Shown one piece after another: positions 44,783 through 56,500 of a stretch of 64,000 nt of DNA. The stretch lies in NCBI GenBank assembly GCA_032622095.1, contig CP136062.1, positions 39,370,918-39,434,917 on the forward strand, written 5' to 3'. The first letter of the stretch is position 1; each line of letters begins with the position of its first letter. The notes under the pieces were generated by a model. That model was given only the letters and a program-made list of their open reading frames with translations, did no database searches and was not told the origin of the DNA. This DNA comes from Siphonodentalium dalli. Taxonomy: Eukaryota > Mollusca > Scaphopoda > Gadilida > Siphonodentaliidae. The translations under genes were made by a program, and so were the position numbers.

Positions 44783-46130
44783 GCATTGTGTTGGGAACTA
44801 TATGTCGTTCATAGTATTTGCATAAAGAGCGTTATAAATAATAGTATAGCGTCTGCTGTGCACGCACGCGCAACCAGTTACCTGTGTACGACTGTGACAC
44901 AACTCCTGCCCAAAAGAAACATATAATATTTATAAATTTTGCAAATGCCTGATCTAAGAGTGAAAATCCGATAAAATGTCTCTTAAAAGGGATATACATA
45001 AATAATTATAGCTTCCTGGAATAGGAAAGTATGTGTGTCGTTGCTTTTAAGAAACTTATTTATCCAATGGACACCAGATACTTTGCAATTAGTATGACTA
45101 TTTGAATTTCATATAAAAATGCATCTTGGTATGTACATGATGTAGACCTTTAACCGTTAGTAAATTGCTGACTATCCATGTTAACGCATATATAATTTTA
45201 GGTGAATTAAGTGTTCCAGACCTCCAGTTACAAGAACACCATTAAACAATTAATTTAACGTCGTTTTTTGCTTTGATATGTTGAGAAAATGTTGAAAACC
45301 AAAAATTACACGTAACCTATGCATATAAATAACATATCATATTGTGTTGCTATTAAACATTTAAGAGAATAATTCGTTTTCCTATAAGAAAAATCAAAAC
45401 AATATTAAATAAAAGCATGTACAGTTCCATATCAAACTTGTTTGTAGCATTTCTTGTTCGAAACATTTAATTCCATGCACTTGAACCTAAAAATCAAGTA
45501 AAATAGTTTTAGTCTTAGGCATTGCTACTATATATACCCCATTTTTCTGAAACAGTTGGTGGTAAATAATTTAATAGCCATTTCCGCGAATAAAATACAG
45601 TATCATTTTTGTATTGGCCCCGACAAGTAGGCCAATGTACGCCTTACTTTCATAGCATACACATATGCGGTTGAACAGGTAAATGTGTCTAGAAGCAAAC
45701 GGCTACACGCCACTGCGAAATTAATCTATTGTTTCAAGACAAACAATTCACGGGAGAGCCCTACACGCATATACGTCAATAAGCCCATTATTGGAAGATT
45801 CGCTGGACCATTCACGCCTACTTTCTGTGTTTTACACCTCTAAGTTCACACATTCACGCGATATTGCAACTCATTATTGGAGATTGGCATTGAAAGATCC
45901 TAGAGTAGTTAACTGAGCGACATTATTTACACAACCATGGAGTGATATATGTGTACTTATTTATCACGGGGTATAATATTTCAAGGGCAGCCTTAACGTG
46001 ATGTGTAACACTCAGCTGAGGTGTTCCGGAATAACAATTACTCAAGCCGAAGTAAGTTAATTTCCTAAATATGATATTCAAAGAGTCATAAAACAGCATC
46101 ATTGTTGTAAATTAATTACAATCTGTGAAT
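44783..46130 (+). repeat. macro-repeat block D, copy 1
   Basis: Over 1.3 kb nearly identical to 60112-61430: 'gcattgtgttgggaactatat(g)', 'cataaagagcgttataaat', 'gcatgcgca', 'aattgaatttaacgtcg' and 'gaggtgttccggaataacaattactcaagccgaagtaagtta'. It ends at 'gtgaatattatt', where the CR1-like element interrupts. No coding content recognised. Confidence 0.8.
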
Positions 46131-46694
46131 ATTATTCAACGTTTAAACTTCACTCTTCCATTCATCCATTGTTTGTTGACATTTGTTATTCCGCCATGTT
46201 TTGTGGCGTTTTTGTGAACCGTGCTCACCAATTGTCTATATGAACACCTACCTTGGCCGTGTGAAAATGTCACGGTTGAGTGCCACACATGCGTTAGCCA
46301 AGATCGGTCTATAGTTTGCGGTATATCCAATCAACAACCCGTCGAATGTGTAAACTAATTAATGATATACGGACTTTTGTCCACACAGCGACTGCATATT
46401 TCGGTCTTAATTAGTGAGTCCATTACAGATTGGATTATTGGCTTGCCAACTAACACTCTTCAACACGACTGACCTAATTCAGTCCCCCATAGACATTGTA
46501 CTGAATCCACTGTGCGGTAGGCAGTTTATATAATTAACGACGACGAGTCTAACAAATTTGGTGTTACCACATCAGACCCCGTTCAACCAGCAAATGAATT
46601 TCGAACAATTTCGCATCATTCCGGTCCTGATATCCATAACTATAAGGGGTGTCTTCAAGCTATGTAAAAACTCCTAAATTGTTATCACGAAGAC

Positions 46695-47911
46695 TTGTGC
46701 AAATGTCCTGATATTCCAGTAAATTTCGTTATCATTCGTAACTCAATCCACAAAGTCACGAAGGAAGAATTTGTTCAACTTTCAGTTCAATCTGCCTGGG
46801 ATGATGATTGCTTGGAAAACCTACGTTCATATGCTTTTTCTCAAGTGAAGAGCATGCCTTCCTATCCACACGATGACAATTCAGCTTTGAAAAAACGCAT
46901 AAAACCAAAATACTCAAATGACCCCGACGGTATCAAGATAAAACTAGCTAACGATGTTATCCATCTTATATTCTTTATCTTTGATGAGAATGCCGAATCC
47001 ATAGTAGACATGATAAGTGGTAGCAAAAGTCGATCACTGCGCTCAAAAGCTACAAAACCACTTGCAGACACCTTCGCTCTCGAATCGCCATTCGCCAATG
47101 ACACCCTCGCTACTCTCCACAAGGACATTTTACTCATGAAAACTGACCAGATGCTTGCGCATGAAAACAACACTCGCGACGTTCCCGTGCTAAAAGGTCT
47201 GATGGCCAGCATTGATTCCCGTCTGAAAGTTATGGAATCTAAACTTTGTCATCTCAATGATATCCCGGAATTGTTCTCCAGAGTTAACGCACTTGAGCAA
47301 TCCGTAAAATTTCTGTCTGAAGACTTTGATTGCGAGTTAAAAACTTCATCGAGCTTAATTCAAGACTTCGAGAACTACAAAGTTTGCAACAAACGTAATT
47401 TGAAGGATATTTCCAATGATATTACTAGGATCGAGGAGAATATTACTTCATTACATCGAAAAAACGATTCGCAAAGCGGATCCATAGCAACACTGTCAGA
47501 TTTAATTCCCTTAAAAAGAAACTGACACCACCAGATAAATTTGTACAGGATGCCACTAAATATTTCATTGCATTCACGAAGGCATCAATGGATCATCTGA
47601 CGACCGAGTCATTTGCAAAACTAGAGTCATTTTCCAAATCACTTTTAGACTCTGTTCTTTTAATAAACAAATGTCAAACAGACATTTCGCATGGTATATT
47701 GAAGTTGTGTGACTCATCGTTCAGTAACTCTCCATCACCGAGTCCACCATTTTCTAGAGAATATGGCGCCACAGGAGATATGCAGCCCGCTAAAGACGAA
47801 CACACTGTTGTAGTCTCACCGCCACAGAATCGCAAGGAAGTTTCACTCAGCAGTATCAGCGTGGGCACGGATTCCGACTCTGTAAACCGCCAATCACGTG
47901 AACAAAAGTAA
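46695..47911 (+). pseudogene. ORF1, coiled-coil part
   Basis: ORF1 proteins of non-LTR elements are RNA-binding chaperones of the transposition particle. The first open part (46695-47525, 276 residues) has a charged N-terminal half and a heptad-like region (DSRLKVMESKLCHLND ... ITRIEENITSLHRK) consistent with a coiled coil. A one-base shift in an A-run near 47512 ends the frame. The continuation KLTPPDKFVQDATKYFIAF and onward runs in a second frame to 47911, where a Ser/Pro-rich linker (SNSPSPSPPF) leads into the next shift. The start at 46695 is the first Met of the open frame; the true start could differ. Confidence 0.65.
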
Positions 47912-48236
47912 CTATTCCCAGTCAACGAAAGACGGGGACAAAACAAGTGGCCCCCTTCATTTTATCAAGAAGGAAAATTCCAAACCACTGAAAACAATTC
48001 GTCTTTATGTTCGAAATCTTCCAAAAACAGTTTGTCCTGGCTCAATGCACGATTATCTGGACCATTATGATGTTCATTTTTCAGTTGTCCGATCTTTCTG
48101 TCTACGCAGGGCTAAATTTGCTTCTGCTAGAAGACATCGACGATGTTGACATGGTACTTGACAAATACTTTTGGCCGGAAGGCATTGAGTGCACACACTG
48201 GACGCCACACAGCGTGTATACACGTATGCAACAGTA
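47898..48236 (+). pseudogene. ORF1, C-terminal RNA-binding domain
   Basis: IRLYVRNLPKTVCPGSMHDY resembles the first strand and helix of the RRM-like ORF1 domain. After a frameshift near 48110 the frame gives LEDIDDVDMVLDKYFWPEGI followed by ECTHWTP and a stop at 48236. The 'FWPEGI.C..W' end is typical of ORF1 proteins in CR1/Jockey-type elements of invertebrates, as far as I know them. Shifted relative to the preceding segment, so it cannot be made as one protein. Confidence 0.6.
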
Positions 48237-48463
48237 ATAACTGATACAAGTGCAGGTGGTAGATATTGTAGCTATGCTTTTGAAAGTTTTGCTATATCTG
48301 TGTATTCTTATAGTCCTGTTCTTACATGTATGCATTCACACATATGTTGCAACAGGATGTAGTCATTTGAGGACGTCCGATGCAAGGCGCTGCGTAGTTT
48401 TCCTCAACACATGTTGTTATATACGGTACTCAACTTATTCTGTTGAGAACACCACAATGTTAT

Positions 48464-49653
48464 CCTTGGGAACGTGGAATGCCACGGGCATCATGTCATC
48501 TGCACTCTAATTAAGTCACTTACTTGACGAGTGGAACCTAGATGTATGTGGAATTTCTGAACACTGGTTAAAATCTAATGATATTGATTTCTTTCAAACA
48601 ATTCATATGGATTACGATTTTTGTGCCGTCTCTGATTTTTCACAGCGCCTTCCAATGCAAAGGGGGAGAAACTCTGGGGGGGTAGCCTTGTTTTGGAAGA
48701 GAGATAAATGCGGAGAATCAGTTTCGCAGCTGGATATTGACGATGACCGTGTAATTGGCATACAACGTCGTACAGGAACAAGCTATGTCTATGTCATGCA
48801 AGTTTACCTACCATCAACGAATCACTATTATGCTCAATTTGAAAAGTACATGGAATTACTCAAATCCATCTGGGATATTTATAATGTTCATGGTAAGGTA
48901 ATTTCCATGGGGGGTTTTAACGCTAGTGTGAAGAGGCGTGATGCCCGCGGCTCCCTCCTGAAAAGATTTTTGAAATCAATTGATAGTGTTTCCATGAACA
49001 ACAAATTAGCTGGTAGTGATGTAACCTATGTTCCAGCAATGAATTATGCTGGTTCCATTATCGATCACCTTGTTGTGAGTGTGTCGGACTCTCACTTAGT
49101 TCTCCAATGCGAAGTATCAGATGACGATGTGTCAAAAGTATCCAACCATAGCGCGCTTTTACTCCGGTTGTACATCTCTCTGTCGTCATCTTCGGGCGAA
49201 TGTAAAAGTATTAACCGCCCACGGTATAACTGGAAATGCTTCAGATCCGACGAAAATGTGTTGACCGCATACCAGGATGACCTTTGTTGTAGCCTACCAA
49301 AATATCAGTTAAAAAGTAAGTCTGATGTTGATCAATGTTATACGGACATTTTATGTGCTGTTCGTTTTTCGGCTGACAAAACTATTCCACGAAAATCATT
49401 TAAACCGTTTTTAAAGCCTTATTGGACAAAGGAGCTAAACAATTTGCATAATGACATGAAGTATCACAGAATTCGATGGATAGATTCTGGTAGGCCTGTA
49501 AACGATTCTTCCGGCTTGTATGCTGCCTACAAACATCTAAATGTTCATTTAGACGCGAATTTCGCAAAGCATCGAAACGGTATATGGACAAGTTCAACGA
49601 GGACATTGATCAATGCGCTGACAGCGATAAAACACCATTTTTATACCATTTAA
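48464..49653 (+). pseudogene. ORF2, apurinic-like endonuclease domain
   Basis: The endonuclease nicks target DNA for target-primed reverse transcription. The N-terminal strand LSLGTWNATG (48463 onward) and CGISEHWL (about 48551) lie in frame with stops between them. The long open part (48607-49653, 348 residues) holds VYLPSTN, GGFNAS (residues 102-107; family GDFN), SIIDHLV (150-156) and VSNHSAL (178-184; family SDHxxL). The catalytic Asp residues of GDFN and SDH are replaced by Gly and Asn, so the enzyme would be dead even if expressed. Confidence 0.7.
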
Positions 49654-49780
49654 CGCTAAGCGCAGGGACCGTGGTACGCTGTCAACAAATGTTTTTCGTC
49701 AAAATGGTTAAATCCTTAGAGAAACACCTGCAATTGTAAACAGTTGGGCTACCTATTACGAAAATATTTTTTCATATCCT

Positions 49781-50742
49781 TTGGACGATGCAAATTTCAT
49801 CGATGCGCATTTTCAATTTGTGAAACATTGTGTATCTAGTCTACTATCACAATTAGATTTCAGTCCAGTTGATAATTTTTTAACTTTCCCTTCCTCAGTT
49901 GAAGAATTGGTTGGTCTTTCTTGTAAATTGAATCATAACAAAGCTGCCGGTTTCGATATCATAAACTATGAACAATTTAATCTATGGTGGCGAAACACTA
50001 GCTTGCTCACTTGTAATATTATACAATGCTTTTATTGAATTTGAGCATATCCCTACTCTGGCAAAGTGTGGTTTAATTTTTTCTTTGTACACAGGTCACC
50101 CTAAACCAAAGGATTCTTTCGACAGTTATAGGGCGATAACTCTGTTACCATCAATATATAAACTATTTGAACGGCTCTTGCTATCCAGGATAGAGAATTT
50201 CGCACCATCACTTTTGGAGACGCATTCCCTGCAAACCGGGTTTCAGTTGTCTTATGACTTCCTTCCTGGTATCTGAGAGTATCTCCTACACATCGGAGAG
50301 GCAGAGCAGACTCTATGCCTGTTTTCTGGACGTATGGAAGGCGTTCGATACTGTTTGGGTTGATGGTTTATTGTACAAGCTACATCAGAGACAGTATCGA
50401 GGCAAAATTTTCAGATTAATTCATCAACTTTTATCAGGCATCTCGTGTTGTATAACATATAACGACTGCACATCCCGCTGGTGCAGGGAACTCGTCAATG
50501 AATTACGTTTTCGCCAATTTGTTATACTATCTTCATAGATGATTTATTATACAGGATAGAGAAGTCGAACGTTGGTTTTAAGCTATCTAACATCAATTGT
50601 TCTTCACACACCCATGCTGACGACATGGCACTTTTTTCACTTACGTCTTACGGTCTGCAGTCACTGATTGATATTTGTGTAAACTATAGTAACTTTTGGA
50701 GGTATAGGTACAATCTTGCAAAAACAGTAATTTGCTTATTTA
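49781..50742 (+). pseudogene. ORF2, reverse transcriptase core (frameshifted)
   Basis: Motifs appear in order but in changing frames: LNHNKAAGFDIINYEQ (about 49928), SYRAITLLPSIYKLFERLL (about 50125), FLDVWKAFDTVW (motif A, about 50323), FIDDLLYRIEKS (about 50532), and HADDMALFS (motif C with the paired Asp, 50612-50640). Motif B is scrambled by a shift near 50490. At least three shifts separate these pieces. Presence of both A and C motifs places it firmly as reverse transcriptase. Confidence 0.75.
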
Positions 50743-52488
50743 ATGAGTCCGCTAAAACTGCGCTTAAAACAAACAGATGGCCGGACAATCATTGAAGGTG
50801 ATCAAGTCACGCATCTCGGGATTCCATTTGAGAAGCACGCATTCCGAACACAATTGGTGGAGAATATTTGTTCAAAGTTACGTTCAACATATTTTATGCT
50901 TTCAAATGCAGGTTTGTATGCTGGAGGTATGACACCTATTAGCTGTCTCAAAATATACAAGTCGGTTGTTCCCCCGCGTGCTTCAAGTTTACATGGCAGT
51001 GAGCTCCTTTGTGATCTGACGTCATCTGACATGGAACGTCTGGAAAAGTCACACCGTCTGTGTTTAAAGCACATTCAAGGCTTGCCAATGCGTACGCGTA
51101 CCGATATGGTTCTATGTCTTTTGGGATGTTTTCCTATTGAACGAGACATTGAATACAGAAAGCTTTCTTTGTTTTGCTCATTATGTCATCTTAACGGGCA
51201 ATACGCACACGCTTGACTACCAAAAGATAGCATATCGGGGTTCACGATATGATGGCTATTGGTATACAATCGCGACCACGGGAGGCACGTGATGTTCGAT
51301 TGAATATCAGAATGTTGGGTATCATATAATACCATATCCCATAATATGTCAAATATAGCGAAATATCGAAATATAAAATAAAACGAAAAAGCGAAATAGG
51401 AAAATACATCGAAAATCGAAATAGGAAAATACAGCGAAATAGCGAAATAGAACGAAAACTCGAAATAGGAACATACAGCGAAATAGCGAAATAGGGAGAA
51501 ATATAGAACGAAATATATAAATATGAAATTATTTGTATAAACGAAATAACGGAGATATTTGAAAAGGTGTCTTTGACGAAATAACGGACATATTTGGAGA
51601 AGTGTTTTAAAGAGCGTAAATATTAAATATGATATTCAATCGAAAGCACGCGTGCCTCTCGTGGTCGCGATTATATGCCAATAGCCATCATATCGTGGAC
51701 CCCGATAAGTTATCTTTTGGTAGTCAAGCTTGTGCGTATTAGGTGCATCTTAACCGGGGAAAGTCCGTGAAGGAGATCTTCCTGTACAGACTACTTCAAT
51801 ATGTGACAAGCCCTAAAGCTGTCAACGGGAACGCCTTCTTCTCGGATTTGTTCGGTTACTACACAAACGGGGCCTTCTTGATCACGTATATGCGTATCTC
51901 TCTTCTGGGGCATTCCCGGACAAATGTTTGTGGAAAAGTTTTGCCAGACAGAGTGATTTAATTTGGGAACTTTCTTGGTCTTCCAGAACTGAGGAAGATA
52001 TATCTTTTTGGAGATTCAACTCAGCCAATTCTTGCTTGCAAATGTCATATATATGGAAAGCCTGTAAGAAATTTCCATCCGAGAAAGCCAACTTTTATTA
52101 GCGGCAAAACTTTTATGCTCAAAATTATTTGGTGATGAAGAATCTTGTCACAGTCATGTGTGGCACATCCTACACTGACAGAACGGCGCACATTTTACTT
52201 GATTGCTCCTTCTTAGAGGCCAATAGACTTTGTTTCTGGTATGACTCGATTGACAAATTCCATGTAAGTATTTTTATTTCTATCGACTCTATGTCATTAG
52301 AAGATCAATTACTTCTATTTCTGGGTGTTATCCCTGTAGAATCTCTGTCAGAGCATTACTATGACGAGGAGCTTTCACTTATGAGATTTTTTCTTAAGGC
52401 AACACATGATATGTGGTTTAAATGGAGCTTAGCCTCCGGAACGCCGACAAAAGATTGTCTGACTTACATTAACTCTCATTTTCATTGA
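50743..52488 (+). pseudogene. ORF2, post-RT region, interrupted by a MITE
   Basis: The segment 50743-51195 (THLGIPFEKHAFRTQ ... PIERDIEYRKLSLFCSLCHL) continues after the 550-bp insertion as LNRGKSVKEIFLYRLLQYV (51749 onward). More shifts follow near 51890 and 52100. The end (52129-52488) carries a Cys/His-type cluster (CGTSYTDRTAHILLDCSF) and a basic/aromatic tail finishing at 52488. This organisation is that of CR1-like ORF2 C termini. Confidence 0.65.
51196..51745. mobile_element. 550-bp MITE with ~100-bp terminal inverted repeats
   Basis: The 9-bp target CATCTTAAC is duplicated exactly on both sides (51187-51195 and 51746-51754), and the ORF2 reading frame resumes when one copy and the insert are removed. 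The inverted termini include AATACGCACAC...CTTGACTACC, 'aaaagatag', 'tatcggggt(t/c)cacgatatgatggctattgg', 'atcgcgaccac' and 'gaggcacg'. The interior is a degenerate tandem of CGAAATAG words (51355-51560), and AAAGAGCGT lies at 51609. A 9-bp duplication fits MULE-type transposition best, but the family is not proven. Confidence 0.8.
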
Positions 52489-53115
52489 AAGTAATATTTT
52501 AGCTAATTAACAGCAATCTCAATTATGTTCTCTTTTTAAAAACTGAACGTGTAATAACATACGCTAACTAAATAGTTATTAAACGTTCAGTAGTTATATG
52601 CACATTCAAGAGTTATGTTATTGTTAAAACCCAGCGAAGCGGCAAGCAGGATGCATACTCTGGACCTCCCGTACCCTGAAATTATGTGCTAATTCCATTG
52701 AAAATTGTTAAATATGTTGATCTTTAAAATTTACAAAGATATACTGTTTCCACAATTAACTTTCGGTCGATATAAGTGATGAAAGCACTGTCCCGAGCCT
52801 GCAGCATGCTTTCTGTTTGCCATTTCGGTGTGGAGAAGGGTTCTGTTAGTAAATGTGTAGCTTTGTGCTACGGTCTGTTGACATATGTCTGTATTTATTG
52901 TCAAGTTTTTGTGTGCATGTTTTTATATATTTAATTATTTATTTATTTATTTATGTATTTATTTATTGTGTGCCTGTGTGTGATTGTTTTGATGACTGCT
53001 TGTGTTTCATGGTGGATGGAATTACTATTTATTTCCTTTCTATATTTATTGTAACATGTATTTTGTAAAACATACTCTCCTAGCTGGATGAAATAAAGCT
53101 ATATATATATTTATA
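52489..53115 (+). other. 3' UTR of the CR1-like element
   Basis: Follows the ORF2 stop. It contains a TTTA/ATTT simple tract (about 52925-52970) and ends in 'gatgaaataaagc' plus a TA microsatellite (53100-53115), the kind of short simple-repeat end seen in this group. Confidence 0.55.
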
Positions 53116-53439
53116 CAAGACTCGCTGTGTGTATGTGTGCGCGGTTCGAGCAGTACTCATATACTACCTCGTGCATGGATATCCTGGGGGTATTCGCCTT
53201 TGATGATCTTTTCACACATCTGAAGGGGATTATAATTACAACGTTAATACAGACCCAGTTTCTAGCGTGCGTACATAATTCACCTTGATATTGCACAACA
53301 GTAGTGCGGGTGCTTTCCGTCGTGATTATTGTGCTCCAAAACATTAGTAATTTAGTTTGTATTGTAAACGAAACTGGTCTGATTACCAGTTCCACGTAGC
53401 AAATGAACGCTGCATGTGTGATATGTTTAGGCTAAATAT
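53116..53439. other. unassigned spacer, nothing recognised
   Basis: No partner in the window. Between the retrotransposon end and block A. Confidence 0.35.
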
Positions 53440-53581
53440 GAATCTCAGGAACCATGTTTTAGCTTTCGGAAGCCCTCTATCATTCCAATACCCACAAACA
53501 CATACGATTTACGCTAAACACCGTTATTCCGGGAACAATGTATCTCTTTAAAGTGCCACATCGCGATGCGATTAAAGCATT
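53440..53581 (+). repeat. macro-repeat block A, copy 1
   Basis: Shares 'ccatgtttt(a)gctttcggaagccc', 'gggaacaatgtatctcttta', 'gatg(c)gattaaagcattt' with 61455-61567, and in weaker form with 61875-62010. It is cut at ATT (53579-53581) by PAL copy 2. Confidence 0.7.
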
Positions 53582-56500
53582 TAGTCCAGGATATATTGGT
53601 CGACCTCTGCACCCCCCCCCCACAGGACTTAACTTTACCCCACTAATTTTCTTCCTTAAGGTCTCCTCTAATTTTGTTCACTTGTTAACAAGAAAAAAAA
53701 GTGGCCGCAGAGACTCCAGACAAGATGGCGTCCATCATGGCGGCCATTTTTTTTTAATGCAACAGGTCTCTTTGATCGCCATTATAGTAAAGATGATAGC
53801 AAATGCGGTCTTGTTTTCCGCTCGATTCGTTATGCTAATATACAACCCTTACAAATTAGCCGAAAATCCGACACCAGAATCCAATATGGCGGCCAATATG
53901 GCCGCCGAAATGTGAAAATATGCTATTTTTCTGACATGTTACCACCTTTCGTTTGTCTCTGTGGGAAAATGTTAGAATTTTTGCGCCATGTTATACGTTT
54001 ATCATATAGAGGAGTCATTGGCGAACACATGGGGACCATAATATGCATTCATTGCGGGATATTTTTGTCCGATATCACGTTTTCCCAAATGTCGGTATCA
54101 TAGGTCAAAGCCGAATCTCCGTTAATAACGCGATGTTATGTTTCGAATCAATGAATGTTATTGCTATTATAACAACACCCATGCATATATATTTGCAGGA
54201 GATACTCGAGCTAGGATTCCTCTTATACCTGAGTTGAGGAATATTTACCCAAATCCAAGATGGCGGCCAAAATGGCCACCAGAAATAAAAAATCGCCGAA
54301 AATCGCTGATTTTAACATCAGTGAGCATTATTGTCATGACAACTCCACACCTGCTTACTATTGTAAGTTGGGAACACTTAGGCGAAGAACTTTCCTTGTA
54401 CCATATCCAAATAAAAGTCCCCCAAATCCAAAATGGCGCCCACAGTGGCGGACAGATTTTGAAAAATTACCGAAATTCCCTCATATTCACATCATTGGGC
54501 ATTATTGTCGAGACAACTCCATCCATGCGTACAGTTGAGTTGGAAATACTGAGGTGAAGTAATTATCTTACATCTCATGCAAGAAATTGTTTTCCAAATC
54601 GAAGATGGCGGCCAAAATGGCGACCGAAATTTGAAAACACACCTACATTCCTTTACTTTCTTAGGGTGGGCGTTATTGTTTCGCGATTTCTACCCACCAT
54701 TACATGTTGATATGTATGAATTATTCATTAGGGTTTGGCAAGTGGTACTCACAGTCAATATGGCGGCCAAACTGGCGGGCAGAAATTGAAAAGAAGCCGA
54801 TATTATCACATACTAATTTCAACTTGTTGACATAATATTGATTTGTATAAACAAAACGGTACATAATATAAGCCATATATTAGTTCCAATGTAAGTCGTA
54901 GCCTTTTGGAAGGATGAAAACCCACAATCGCAATGTGGCATTTCAAAATCCATTCTCCACTAAGGGCTCATACTGGCCGTAACCGTATATAGGTGCGCCG
55001 AATAGTCATAGTATGACTTCCAAGAATCAAAACAACAGTACCTGAGCTTATTCTGAATTGCCACATTCAGCATTATCTAGACTCGTTTCCGTCTCTTCGT
55101 CATATTAATCTATCTCACTCACAACAACAGTTCACTACCCTTCTTTGTAGGAGTGTGCCACTAATCGCAATGTTTCAAACAATACATATGCCGGTGTCGA
55201 GCTCACGTGTTGGTTTCGAAAGCTTGGAATTCTTAGCGAGCTTCATTCGTGGTATAGCTTATGGTATAATTCAGATGCTACATATGGGGTGTATGCGTCA
55301 TATTGTGCGATACACTATAAAGGTATTCGGTCGATGCGTACACTAGCTTTCATAAGGACCTATCTATCTGCGTATCGTCAGCTTTGGTGACCTAATGGGG
55401 ATAACAACGTGTACGCCTGGTGATCTTCCCAAACAGCCACTTCTCAATATATGGTTCATCAATTCACATACTCATCTAATGCACTGACGTACCCGGACAA
55501 CTTCTGTATATGGCTTCGAATGTTGAAAGCCCGACATTTGCCGGATGCAATTCTGCTAAGGCGTAGAAGACCATAATGCATAATATACCCAAACTCCTTG
55601 AACATGATCATAAGAACAAGCTTGTTGGCGTCCAGCAATCGTCTCACCGAACAGATCCAAGCAGATGATAACAATACACACGGTGCTAGTTTGTGGGTAT
55701 GTATCATGATAGTGGAAATAAAATTGGACCATGACTGTACCGCCCCTTATTTTGTTATGTTTTAGATTCAGACAGGATCTCATGTGTGGCTTTGCTTTCC
55801 TTGTATGCTAAGATTGTATGTTCCCATCCGTTTGGAAACCGTTCTTAAACAACTGGACCAGGTGGATGTCATTGGCTACTGCTGTATAATCCCCACAAAG
55901 ACTGTGGTGTAGTCTTAAAGGCGATACCTTTGATAGTTGGTTGATGTGTCATACTCACGCTGGGTGGTATGGTTCAAGAAAGTACAAATGCCATCAACAA
56001 AAGGGTGAAATGTTCAACGCGAAGAACACCCAGAGGAATGTTACGTTGATGAGCTCTTGCATTCAGTTCAACACACGTTGGTACACCAAGTGATTTCTTG
56101 ATAACATCACCAATGCGACCATTTTCCTGCATGAGACATTAACTACTATATTCTAAAGTTATATATATAAAGCTATATGATAATAAAGGTCGCGTTCCCC
56201 AACGGCCACAGCCATCGCCATCGAGACTGTAAATTGTTCACATAGTGAAATAAATGCACCACAGTTCCTGACATTCTCTTGAATAATACCGCCCACACTA
56301 ACCCCGAGAGAGGATAACAAAACACGCATACATCCATGCTATAAAGACGGTATCCTTTAGTCCATCCGACTGTTTTGAGGGAGGCTAGCATATTATTATC
56401 CAGACAAAAGTGTACGTAGTTGAATCAGAAAGGCTAAACAAAACCGACATGCATGACATTCGATATCTTAAACATGCACCAGGTGTAGGGGTGGTGTATA

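Larger units (their letters stand above)
46131..53115 (+). mobile_element. CR1/Jockey-group non-LTR retrotransposon, near full length but decayed
   Basis: It has a 5' region (46131-46694), an ORF1-like segment (46695-48236), endonuclease plus reverse transcriptase ORF2 (about 48464-52488) and a 3' UTR ending 'gatgaaataaagctatatatatat' near 53100-53115. The left edge is defined by comparison with block D copy 2, which continues uninterrupted at 61430. No clear target duplication was found. Several frameshifts and stops in both ORFs show it is inactive. It contains a 550-bp MITE at 51196-51745. Confidence 0.8.

Noticed and set aside
46862-47212. Minus-strand frame within ORF1
   Set aside because: Antisense shadow of the coiled-coil ORF1 segment.
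51217-51735. Frameshifted continuation of ORF2 through this interval
   Set aside because: The interval is a MITE bounded by a 9-bp duplication; the protein resumes only after it.
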